DNA of 64,000 nt. Origin: S015-6 sp964479535 (GTDB lineage: Bacteria > Desulfobacterota > DSWW01). The notes below the pieces were generated by a model. That model searched no databases. It was not told where the DNA came from and worked only from the letters and a program-made list of their open reading frames with translations. Shown here one piece after another: positions 32,627 through 40,831 of the stretch (its first letter is position 1; the number at the start of each line of letters is the position of its first letter). The position numbers were made by a program, and so were the translations under genes. Location of the stretch: NCBI GenBank assembly GCA_964479535.1, contig CAYZMM010000012.1, forward strand, positions 57,964 through 121,963, in the 5' to 3' direction.

Positions 32627-33045
32627 AGCCGACACCCTTCGATCCGCAGACAGACCTTCCTCCGGTGCCGTTCGAGGCTCGCTGCCTTCGCCTTGCAGCG
32701 GCACTCAAGCAGTCCGGGCTCGAATGGAACCCGCACGTGGGCTGCTTCGTCTGGGATCCGGACCGTTCCATTCCGGTGGAATCCCCGTTCCCCGAGAGGG
32801 TGTACTTCGTGCTGAACCTGGGCCGGTTCCTGCAGATCTTCGAGTCCCTCGACGCGATGAAGCAGCGCCTCGTCTGGGTCCCCACCTGGTTTCAGGCCCG
32901 GCTCATCTGCCGGCGGCTGGGCATCCAGGTCGTGCCCCCCCCCACCCCCGCGTCCGAAGATGCGGAACCCGAAGCCGCGGACGAGCTGGCCCGCCTGTAT
33001 GAGACGATCTTGACAGGACTGAGAGAGGGAAGGCCCGGTTTGTAG
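32623..33045 (+). CDS. Conserved-looking hypothetical protein
   Basis: A 140-residue soluble protein, coupled to the upstream hydrolase by an ATGA overlap. The middle (NPHVGCFVWDPDRSI, FVLNLGRFLQIFESLDAM, LVWVPTWFQARLICRRLG) is rich in aromatic residues and looks like a folded domain. A proline-rich linker precedes a final helix. No family was recognised. Confidence 0.6.
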   Translation: MKPTPFDPQTDLPPVPFEARCLRLAAALKQSGLEWNPHVGCFVWDPDRSIPVESPFPERVYFVLNLGRFLQIFESLDAMKQRLVWVPTWFQARLICRRLGIQVVPPPTPASEDAEPEAADELARLYETILTGLREGRPGL

Positions 33046-33057
33046 TCCCGGCTCGAG

Positions 33058-33780
33058 CTACCAGCCTCTCACCATGCGCAGCAGATAGCCGGGGTCCGGT
33101 CGGTAGTGGTACTCGCACTGCTCATCCGAGTACCGTGAGGGACGACCCACGGGGCATGCATCCCGCACCGCAAGCCAGAGCCTCCAGCTGCCCGCGACCT
33201 TTCTTCCCGTCGGGTTGTTCTTGGAGGTCTCCACGGCCGCCTCGAGGGCGGGCATGCAGGGTTTTTCACAGGGCGTACACGGGTCGGGCGCCGGGTCGGG
33301 AATCCCGGCCTTCCAGTCGAGGTCCAGCACGATGACCGCGCGCAGGCCGATCCACGGCCCGTGCTCGGGATGGATGCTCAGATAGCTCGGCGAGGTGTGT
33401 GCGAGCCCGGAGATCAGGGCAGCCCGCTGCATCGCGACCGGCCCGGGTTCGGAGGCATGGGCCCAGCGGACCTCCGAGGCCACGGACAAGGATTCGACAA
33501 GGCCGCCGATTCGGCTGGTTACGTACTCGTTGAGCGGGTGTGCGGATTCGCGCAGCGTCTCGGATGCCTTCAGCGCATCCAGGAACCTGGGCCACAAGGC
33601 ACGGCTGTTTCCCAGGACGATGCCGGCCGGCCTTTCCCGGCCGAAGGTCGGCAGCGCATAGGGCTCCGGAACGGACCGGTTGTAGACCGCAACCGGCAGG
33701 GGAGCCCACAAGTCCAGCCCGGCCACGGCGGCCCTGCCCGCGATACTGTCCTGAATCTTCTCCAGACGGCCCCTGGGCAT
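33058..33780 (-). CDS. MMACHC/CblC-like protein with cysteine cluster
   Basis: A 240-residue protein that I align from memory with vertebrate MMACHC (CblC), the B12-processing flavin-fold enzyme. Matching blocks are PLPVAVYNRSVPEPYALPTF, HPLNEYVTSRIGGLVESL, SIHPEHGPWIGLRAVIVL (IHP at 136-138), and WRLWLAVRDA plus RYSDEQ near 216-221. Between the last two blocks it carries CxxCxxxC (Cys168, Cys171, Cys175), which is absent from the vertebrate enzyme but reminiscent of ferredoxin-like motifs in epoxyqueuosine reductase QueG, a relative with the same B12-binding fold. Cobalamin dealkylation or decyanation, or a related reduction, is inferred. ATG at 33780 has GAGG upstream. Confidence 0.6.
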   Translation of the reverse strand: MPRGRLEKIQDSIAGRAAVAGLDLWAPLPVAVYNRSVPEPYALPTFGRERPAGIVLGNSRALWPRFLDALKASETLRESAHPLNEYVTSRIGGLVESLSVASEVRWAHASEPGPVAMQRAALISGLAHTSPSYLSIHPEHGPWIGLRAVIVLDLDWKAGIPDPAPDPCTPCEKPCMPALEAAVETSKNNPTGRKVAGSWRLWLAVRDACPVGRPSRYSDEQCEYHYRPDPGYLLRMVRGW

Positions 33781-33991
33781 GCACGACCTCGCCCCGAAAG
33801 AGGGGACGTTGTTTCATTCGTCAACTTCCGAAAAAGAGGATGGAAGCGATGGTACGTTGTGCGGAACCGCCCCGTCAACAAGTTTCGATATTCGAGTGGC
33901 CCCGCTCAAGTCGATTCCAACGCCTGGAAGGATGCCTCGTTCCGGTAATCGAGACTGGAGGGAGTATGCGTGATGTTGTCTTCGTGGTTCC

Positions 33992-34019
33992 CGGGGCGCC
34001 CTGCCGGAAGGGCGCCCCG
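33992..34019. terminator. Perfect 11-bp hairpin between same-strand genes
   Basis: CGGGGCGCCCT and its reverse complement flank a 6-base loop, downstream of the DUF4397 stop (34058) in the minus direction. No T-run follows, so it may be a factor-assisted terminator or an RNA-stabilising structure. Confidence 0.5.
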
Positions 34020-34057
34020 TCTGGGACAGGATGTACTGCGCTGCCAGCTCCGTCCAT

Positions 34058-35425
34058 TCAGATCGGGTCCAGCTGTGCCACGCTCCCGTCTTGGAACTGG
34101 ACGAGCAAAAAGACGTCATTGACCTGATTCACAGCAAAAATGTTCAGTATACTTCCAGCCGGTATCGGTCCGGTTGCGAAGGTCAGGTCAGGCACTGCGT
34201 CGTTGTTCGTGTCGAATCCCACCGTGTATTCCGCCGCAGGCAGGACCAGGTAGTCTCCGATATCGCGGAAGTTCACATCTTCATACAGAAGGATCGGATT
34301 CTGCAGATCGCTTACCTCCCAGATGTCCACCTGTCCCACGCCCGGTGCCGCATGAATGGGACGCAAACGGATGTTGCCCTCGCCGGGGTCGCTGTTGTTG
34401 TCCTCCATGGCCAGACCCTCGATCGGTGCGGCAAGGAGGTTGACGGCCGCCGCAGTGTGGTGAGCGCCTCCCAGCAGATCGAGCGGTCCGATGTCCAGCA
34501 CGCTCTGAGAGGGCGGAAATCCGCTTGCAGAGACGTTGAATGTAAAGGTGCCTGCGTCGAGATCCAGGTAACCGGTCGCCTCCGTGAAGGCCAGGTTCTG
34601 AATGGCAGGCGGCGGATTCCCGTTCACGAATACGTCCACGCCGGGCGCCGTGGGCGACAGATGGATCACCCTTACCCGTGTGGGCGCAGGATCCAGTCGT
34701 ACGGTGGTGCCGTCCAGGAACTGCACGATGAGAAAAACGTCCGGTCCATCGTTCACGGCAAAAATATTCAGGATACTTCCTGCGGGAATGTCTCCGGTTT
34801 CGAAACTGAGATCGGGCACTGCGTCATCATCCACATCGAAGCCGATGGTGTATGCCGCGGCCGGAACGACCGCATAGGCACCCACATCTCCGAAGTTCAC
34901 ATCGGTGTACAGTGGGGCCGGATTATCCGGATCGGTCACATCCCAGATGTCCACCTCACCCACGCCGGGTGCAGTGTGAATCGCCCTGAAGCGTATATTG
35001 CCCGTACCCGTGCTGCTGAGATCATCGACCAGGGCGAGCGCTTGGATCGAGGCAAGTTCGTTGAAGGCGACCGCCGTGTATGCTTGATTTCTCTGAAGCT
35101 GTAGTGGCCCGATGTCCAGCACGCTCGGGGGAGGTGGCGGCGACCCTGCGGCCGTGAGATTGAATGTGTACGTGCCCTCGTCCAGGTCGATGAAGGGTGT
35201 GGACTCGCCGAAGGCCAGATCCGCAACGGCCGGGGGAGGTTCCTCGTCCGCGTAGATGTCCACATTCGGTGCGTTCGCGGACAAGTGGATCGCGCGGATT
35301 CTCAGCGTGCCCACACTGAACTCGAGTTCGTCATCATCCCCGCATCCGGCACCCACCAGTGTGGTCATGCCGACTGCCAGCAGCATGACCAGCAGATGTT
35401 TGCTGGCTAGGTTTGTTCTTTTCAT
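34058..35425 (-). CDS. Lipoprotein with duplicated DUF4397 unit
   Basis: A 455-residue lipoprotein. The signal peptide ends at a lipobox (LVGAGCGDDD). The rest is two copies of a unit of about 205 residues, each beginning with RIRAIHLSANAPNVDIYAD or VRVIHLSPTAPGVDVFVNG and ending with NIFAVN...VFLIVQFLDG. The units match DUF4397, an extracellular beta domain of unknown function, and each has two similar halves. The strong similarity between the copies suggests recent duplication. It is probably a surface or adhesive protein. ATG at 35425 with GGAAGG upstream. Confidence 0.88.
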   Translation of the reverse strand: MKRTNLASKHLLVMLLAVGMTTLVGAGCGDDDELEFSVGTLRIRAIHLSANAPNVDIYADEEPPPAVADLAFGESTPFIDLDEGTYTFNLTAAGSPPPPPSVLDIGPLQLQRNQAYTAVAFNELASIQALALVDDLSSTGTGNIRFRAIHTAPGVGEVDIWDVTDPDNPAPLYTDVNFGDVGAYAVVPAAAYTIGFDVDDDAVPDLSFETGDIPAGSILNIFAVNDGPDVFLIVQFLDGTTVRLDPAPTRVRVIHLSPTAPGVDVFVNGNPPPAIQNLAFTEATGYLDLDAGTFTFNVSASGFPPSQSVLDIGPLDLLGGAHHTAAAVNLLAAPIEGLAMEDNNSDPGEGNIRLRPIHAAPGVGQVDIWEVSDLQNPILLYEDVNFRDIGDYLVLPAAEYTVGFDTNNDAVPDLTFATGPIPAGSILNIFAVNQVNDVFLLVQFQDGSVAQLDPI

Positions 35426-35582
35426 TTTTCTTTCCCTTCCTTCTTGCTCATGTTTCTGGGTTGGTGTCCGGATACTGCCGGACGCTTTTTTCACGCTTCA
35501 CACCCGATTTAACTCGTTTGACGCCGAAGGGAAGAGTCCTGATACAGGCAAAACTCTATAGCGTATTGGCAGGCAAAAACTA

Positions 35583-36530
35583 CTATTCAGACAGGGACAT
35601 CAAATGCGAGCGGAGGTTGGCCTTCTTGCTCTTGAGGCCGAGCTTCTTGCGGATGTTCTTTCGGTGGAAATCGACTGCACTCGTGGAAACGTTCAGAATG
35701 TCGGCGATTTCCTTCGTCATCTTGCCTTCCTTCACCAGACCGGCCACCTGAATCTCCTGGGGGGTCAGGTCGAAGTAGCTCGAGGAAAGCCGCTGCAGGA
35801 AGGGAGAGACGATTTCCCCGAGGTTGGTCTCCAGAATCTGAAGGAACTCCATTCCCCGCGGCTCGAGCCTCGTTCCCCTGAGACGATCCAGGTAAGGGAG
35901 AACCCGTTGCTTCACGTTGCCCAGGACCTGCTCCTCGAGCTCCTTCCGGTCCGTCTCCCTGCGCTCGAGAAGCACCTTCAGGGCCGTGTTGATCTCTTCC
36001 AGGTTCCGGTTCTTCTCCTCCAGCTCCCTCTCGCGCTCTTGCAGCCGCTCCTGGGAGAGCTTGAGGGCGGTGATGTTCTCATGCGACACCATGACGCGAA
36101 GGGGCCCCGGTCCGTCGATTCGGACGGCCCGCATGAAGAACCAGCGATTCTCGGTCGGAGAGTGACAGGGATACTCCAGCGAGTATTCCTGAGCCTCGCC
36201 CGAAAGAACGGCTCGTATGCCTCTGGCCGCGTCGGCCGCTTCCTCCGAGTGCTCACCCTCGGCCGTATCGCACACGGTGAGGTAGTTCATGCCGATCGTG
36301 TCCATCGGCTCTCCCGGAGTATTCGCCTCGCCGTACTGCCTCCAGCCGAAGTTGTTCCCGATGATCGTGCCCTCGCCGTCCAGGAGCACAACATGCACGG
36401 ACAGGGCACTCAGGACCGTGTTCTCGAGATTCTCAAGAAGGGTCTCCTCCTCCACCTTTGCCTCGGCGAGTCTCTTCTCCAGCCGTTCGACCTTCTGGAG
36501 CAAATCGTCCTGCCTGGAGGAACCCTTCAT
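35583..36530 (-). CDS. PAS-coiled-coil-LuxR transcription regulator
   Basis: A 315-residue regulator. An N-terminal coiled coil (DLLQKVERLEKRLAEAK) leads into a PAS-like domain (about 40-160, VHVVLLDGEGTIIGNN to VMVSHENITALKLS). A second coiled coil (ERERELEEKNRNLEEIN) and a LuxR/GerE HTH end follow (TPQEIQVAGLVKEGKMTKEI, NVSTSAVDFHRKNIRKKLGL). It probably senses a ligand or redox state and controls transcription. The target is unknown. It lies upstream of the DUF4397 gene on the same strand and diverges from the gene at 36708. Confidence 0.9.
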   Translation of the reverse strand: MKGSSRQDDLLQKVERLEKRLAEAKVEEETLLENLENTVLSALSVHVVLLDGEGTIIGNNFGWRQYGEANTPGEPMDTIGMNYLTVCDTAEGEHSEEAADAARGIRAVLSGEAQEYSLEYPCHSPTENRWFFMRAVRIDGPGPLRVMVSHENITALKLSQERLQERERELEEKNRNLEEINTALKVLLERRETDRKELEEQVLGNVKQRVLPYLDRLRGTRLEPRGMEFLQILETNLGEIVSPFLQRLSSSYFDLTPQEIQVAGLVKEGKMTKEIADILNVSTSAVDFHRKNIRKKLGLKSKKANLRSHLMSLSE

Positions 36531-36707
36531 CTCGCCGTTTCTCCTCGGTCCGGCAGAATACAGGGAAGCAACCGATTCTGCAACGTTTTCCGGAACGCCT
36601 GCCTCTAAGATACAGAATACGCCCGATCGGAATCAAGAAGGCGCGGACATGCACGCCGGAACGTGAGCGTCCCAGAGCAAGAAGGAGCCCTTCCCGGAGG
36701 ACTTCCC

Positions 36708-37166
36708 ATGGAGTCGGACGAGCGACGCAGAGAAAGACTGAAGGCCCTCCTCGCTTCTCAAAAGCTGGCTGTCCTCGCCACCCACAGGGATGGGCAGCCC
36801 TACGGCAGTCTCGTTTCATACGTCTCCACCCCGGACATGAAGCAGATCCTTTTCGCAACGACACGGTCGACCCGAAAGTACGAGAACCTGACCGCAGACC
36901 CGCGCGTGGCCCTCCTCATCGACAATCGATCGCATCAGGATGCGGACATCTACGAGGCCACAGCGGCGACTGCCACGGGGCAGGCCGAGGAGTTGACCGG
37001 TGCGGAACGGGAGCGCCTTCAGAAGCTCTATCTGGACAGGCATCCGTATCTGGAGGATTTCGTTCGGTCCCCCACTTGCGCACTGCTGCGGGTGCGGGTT
37101 CGCACCTACTTCCTCGTGAACCGATTTCAGGATGTGACGGAACTGCACGCCGAAACATGGAAATGA
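36708..37166 (+). CDS. Pyridoxamine 5'-phosphate oxidase-like FMN-binding protein
   Basis: A 152-residue split-barrel protein, similar to that at 19078-19512: RERLKALLASQKLAVLATHR, then STRKYENLTADPRVALLIDN. It ends with a DVTELHAETWK tail overlapping the next start by ten bases, implying coupled translation with the phosphotransferase. ATG at 36708 has GGAGG seven bases upstream. The reaction is unassigned. Confidence 0.85.
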   Translation: MESDERRRERLKALLASQKLAVLATHRDGQPYGSLVSYVSTPDMKQILFATTRSTRKYENLTADPRVALLIDNRSHQDADIYEATAATATGQAEELTGAERERLQKLYLDRHPYLEDFVRSPTCALLRVRVRTYFLVNRFQDVTELHAETWK

Positions 37167-39349
37167 TCCTCACGCTGGACCACCTGCGCCCGGAAGACGG
37201 CCTCAGGGTCGGAGGCAAGTGTCTTGCCCTGGCCCGCATGCTGCAGCACGGTTTCCCGGTACCCGAGACCCTCTGCGTGAGCGCAGAGGCGTATGAATCC
37301 CATGTCGCGCGGAACGGGCTTCGGGAGCGAATCCTGCTCGAGCTGAATCGCAAGGATTTCCAGGATATGCGCTGGGAGGAGATCTGGGACGCTTCCCTTC
37401 GGATCCGAAACATGTTCCTGACCACCCCCATGAAAAAGCCTCTTGCCGAGGAAATCGGGGAAGCGATCCGCAGCCGATTCGGCGGACGGCCGGTGGTCGT
37501 AAGGTCCTCTGCGCCCGGAGAGGACTCGGCGGGGACCTCCTTCGCAGGCCTTCACGACTCCTACGTGAATGTACGGGGAATGGAATCCATCCTGGATCAT
37601 GTCCGGAAAGTGTGGGCCTCGCTCTGGTCGGATGCGGCCCTTCTCTACCGGCAGGAACTCGGTCTGGACGTGGCCACCAGCTCGATGGCCGTGGCGATTC
37701 AGGAGATCGTCGTAGGCACGCGTTCCGGCGTGGCATTCGGTGTGAACCCGAACGATCCGTCCCAAGGGGTGATCGAGTCCGTGCACGGTCTGAATCAGGG
37801 CCTTGTGGATGGCGCCGTGGAGCCGGACCGCTGGATCCTGGACAGAGAGAAGCAGGTCGTGATCGAGCACCGGCCGGCCGCCAGGCAGTGGAGAATGGTC
37901 CCTGCCGGGGAAGGCATCTCCAGGGAAGCCCTCCCTCCGGACCTCTGCTCCGAGCCCCCCCTCGACGAGGACGAGGTCCTTCGGGTCTACGGGCTCACCC
38001 GGTCGCTCGAGAGATTGTTCGGAAGCCCACAGGACGTGGAATGGACCCTCCGGGAGAACCGGCTGGTCGTGCTTCAGTCGCGGCCCGTAACGGCCGGTCC
38101 AGGGACCGGGGAAGGGGATCAGCGCCCCTGGTACCTCAGCCTGCGGAAGAGCTACGAGAGCCTGCGGGCCATGCGCGACAGGATCGAGCAGCAGCTCATT
38201 CCGGAGATGATCCGGGTGGCGGACCTTCTCCGCGGAAAGCACCTGCCCGGGCTGTCGGACAAGGAGCTGGCCCGTGAAATCGAACGCAGGAAACGAATAC
38301 TGGAGAAATGGAAGGAGATCTACTGGGCCGAGTTCATCCCCTTTGCACACGGGGCCCGGCTCTTCGGTCAGGTGTACAACGACACGGTCCGTCCATCCGA
38401 TACCTACGAGTTCGTCGATCTCCTATCGGAGTCGGGCATGGTGAGTGTGGAACGGAACCGGATGCTCGAGGCCCTGGGCGACTCCATCCGGAGGGACCCC
38501 GATCTTCGCAAGGTCCTCGGCGCCGGCGAGGCCGTGCCGGACGAGCGATTTGGCGGGCTCCTGAAAAGTTTCATCGAGAAGTTCGGCCCCTTGACAACCG
38601 TGCCCTCCGTGAGGGAAAAGGCGGAGGTCGCGGTCGTCCGGCTTGCCCTGGAGATCGCTTCGAGGCCCCCTTCCGAGGCGAGGGCAACCGGCACAAACAG
38701 GAAGCGCCTCGAGGAGGGGTTTCTCGCCGGCTTCTCGGGTGAGCGCCGACAGGAAGCCGTGGAACTTCTGGACCTTGCCCGGGCGAGTTATCGCCTCAGA
38801 GACGATGACAACATCTATCTGGGCCGCATCGAGGCTCAGCTGCGAGCGGCCGCGGATCTGGGCAGGGACCGGCTTGCGGCCCGGGGCCTCTCCGATGCCC
38901 AGGCGCTGCCGGAGGAGGAGGTCGCATTGTCCCTCATCGACCCGGACCGCGTGCCGCGTCCCCGCGCCGTTGCCCCGGGAGCCGGAGAGGAGGCGCAGGC
39001 CTTCGCCCTCCGGGCGAGGCAGTTGATCGGACAGCCCGCAGGGCCGGGCATATCCCGGGGGCCCGCAAGGGTCATAGGCGATGCGTCGGACCTTCTGGCC
39101 TTCAAGTCGGGCGAGATCCTTGTGTGTGACGCAGTGGACCCGAACATGACCTTCGTCGTCCCCCTGGCGGCCGGGATCGTGGAGCGCAGGGGGGGGATGC
39201 TGATTCACGGTGCGATCATTGCACGGGAATACGGGCTTCCCTGCGTAACGGGCGTACCCGAAGCGACTCGGCGTATCCGGAACGGTGATTCCCTCACCGT
39301 GGACGGCTATCTGGGCATCGTGATCCTCGGAGAGAGCGCCGCAGAGTGA
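37157..39349 (+). CDS. PEP/pyruvate-binding dikinase-like phosphotransferase without TIM barrel
   Basis: A 730-residue protein with an N-terminal ATP-grasp-type nucleotide-binding domain (GGKCLALARML, VVVRSSAPGEDSAGTSFAGL, DVEWTLRENRLVVLQSRPVT) and a C-terminal mobile phosphohistidine domain (GGMLIHGAIIAREYGLPCVT, catalytic His684). The C-terminal PEP/pyruvate TIM barrel of PEP synthase is absent. This layout is that of rifampicin phosphotransferase-like dikinases, which phosphorylate a small molecule with ATP. The middle 250 residues would bind the acceptor. It is followed 22 bases later by pyruvate kinase. Starts at 37157 or 37163 are possible. Confidence 0.85.
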   Translation: MEMILTLDHLRPEDGLRVGGKCLALARMLQHGFPVPETLCVSAEAYESHVARNGLRERILLELNRKDFQDMRWEEIWDASLRIRNMFLTTPMKKPLAEEIGEAIRSRFGGRPVVVRSSAPGEDSAGTSFAGLHDSYVNVRGMESILDHVRKVWASLWSDAALLYRQELGLDVATSSMAVAIQEIVVGTRSGVAFGVNPNDPSQGVIESVHGLNQGLVDGAVEPDRWILDREKQVVIEHRPAARQWRMVPAGEGISREALPPDLCSEPPLDEDEVLRVYGLTRSLERLFGSPQDVEWTLRENRLVVLQSRPVTAGPGTGEGDQRPWYLSLRKSYESLRAMRDRIEQQLIPEMIRVADLLRGKHLPGLSDKELAREIERRKRILEKWKEIYWAEFIPFAHGARLFGQVYNDTVRPSDTYEFVDLLSESGMVSVERNRMLEALGDSIRRDPDLRKVLGAGEAVPDERFGGLLKSFIEKFGPLTTVPSVREKAEVAVVRLALEIASRPPSEARATGTNRKRLEEGFLAGFSGERRQEAVELLDLARASYRLRDDDNIYLGRIEAQLRAAADLGRDRLAARGLSDAQALPEEEVALSLIDPDRVPRPRAVAPGAGEEAQAFALRARQLIGQPAGPGISRGPARVIGDASDLLAFKSGEILVCDAVDPNMTFVVPLAAGIVERRGGMLIHGAIIAREYGLPCVTGVPEATRRIRNGDSLTVDGYLGIVILGESAAE

Positions 39350-39371
39350 AAGAAGCCGTGGAAGGAGTCCC

Positions 39372-40802
39372 ATGAACCAGCGGAAGACCAAGATCGTCTG
39401 CACCATCGGGCCGGCCAGTGCGTCCAAGGACATGCTCAAGAAGCTCATCCTGGCGGGTATGGACGTGGCCCGCCTGAATTTCTCGCACGGGACCCACGAA
39501 GAGCACGGCAAGGTCGTCTTAACCCTGCGTTCCCTGTCGGCGAGGCTGCGAAAGCCGGTCGCCATTCTCCAGGACCTGCAGGGACCCAAGATACGGACAG
39601 GCAGATTCGAAGGAGGGTCCGTGGTCCTGAAGGCGAGGGAGGAGTGGCTCGTCACGCCCAGGAAGATCGTCGGAACGCAAGGCATCATCCCAGTGAGTTA
39701 CGGGCGGATCGCGGACGAACTCGGGAAAGGGGACCGAATCCTGCTTGCCGACGGTGAGATGGAACTCGAGGTCGTCTCCCGGAAGAAGGCGGATCTCCTT
39801 TGCCGTGTCATTGCAGGGGGAAGCCTGGGGGACAGGAAAGGGGTGAACCTGCCGGGGGTCAAGACCCGGCTGCCCAGCATGACGAAGAAGGACAGGGACG
39901 ATCTGGTCTTCGGAATCGAAGCGGGGGTCGATTACGTCGCCCTCTCGTTCGTGCGGAGCGGTAAAGACGTCCTGGCCCTGAAGAGAGCATTGAAATCCAG
40001 GGGGGCAGACATTCCGGTCATCTCGAAGATCGAAAAGCCCCAGGCTCTGGATGACCTGGAGGCGATTCTGAACGCATCCGACGGCGTGATGGTGGCCCGG
40101 GGGGATCTCGGGGTCGAACTCTCGCCCGAGAAGGTTCCGATGGCGCAGAAGCAGATCATCCGCATGGCGAGCCTCGAGAAGAAATGGGTGATCACCGCCA
40201 CACAGATGCTCGAATCGATGACCGAGAATCCCCGGCCGACCCGTGCCGAGGCCTCGGATGTGGCGAATGCCATCATCGACGGCACGGACGCGGTCATGCT
40301 TTCGGGCGAGACGTCCGTGGGCCGCTATCCGCTCGGCTCTGTGCGGATGATGGACCGGATCGCCCGTGAGACCGAGAAGGAATTCCCCGCCGGGGCACAC
40401 ACGGCCCCTTCCCGGCACCGCCCGTCCGCGGGCATCCCGGACGCGATCAGCCTTGCCGCGTGCACCGCCGCGGACAGCCTCGGGCTGAAAGCGATCTGCG
40501 CCTTTACCAAATCCGGATTCACCGCAGGCCTGGTATCCAAGCACAGGCCCACGGTTCCGATCATCGCGTTCACGCACGACCCGGCCGTGCAGAGACGGCT
40601 CTGCCTTTACTGGGGCGTCAGCGCCCGTATCGTGCCCATCAAGCGTCACGCCGAGGCGATGATCGAGGCGATGGAGGAACAGCTTCTCAAAGCACGGCTG
40701 GTCCGGAAAGAGGATCAGGTGGCCGTTGTGGCGGGAATCCCGCTGATGATCGGCGGCATCGCCAACCTGCTGAAGCTTCACACCATCGGAGAGCTGGGCT
40801 GA
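39372..40802 (+). CDS. pyk: Pyruvate kinase
   Basis: A 476-residue pyruvate kinase, converting PEP and ADP to pyruvate and ATP. Signatures are KTKIVCTIGPASASKD, GMDVARLNFSHGTHEEH, ILQDLQGPKIRTG, VISKIEKPQALDDLE, the MVARGDLGVE loop, and TATQMLESMTENPRPTRAE. The regulatory C-terminal domain is complete, so allosteric control by sugar phosphates or AMP is possible. GGAAGGAG precedes the ATG. It lies in a run with the dikinase-like gene upstream and an MFS carrier 30 bases downstream. Confidence 0.96.
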   Translation: MNQRKTKIVCTIGPASASKDMLKKLILAGMDVARLNFSHGTHEEHGKVVLTLRSLSARLRKPVAILQDLQGPKIRTGRFEGGSVVLKAREEWLVTPRKIVGTQGIIPVSYGRIADELGKGDRILLADGEMELEVVSRKKADLLCRVIAGGSLGDRKGVNLPGVKTRLPSMTKKDRDDLVFGIEAGVDYVALSFVRSGKDVLALKRALKSRGADIPVISKIEKPQALDDLEAILNASDGVMVARGDLGVELSPEKVPMAQKQIIRMASLEKKWVITATQMLESMTENPRPTRAEASDVANAIIDGTDAVMLSGETSVGRYPLGSVRMMDRIARETEKEFPAGAHTAPSRHRPSAGIPDAISLAACTAADSLGLKAICAFTKSGFTAGLVSKHRPTVPIIAFTHDPAVQRRLCLYWGVSARIVPIKRHAEAMIEAMEEQLLKARLVRKEDQVAVVAGIPLMIGGIANLLKLHTIGELG

Positions 40803-40831
40803 AAACCCGCATCACCAGAGAGATCCCCACC

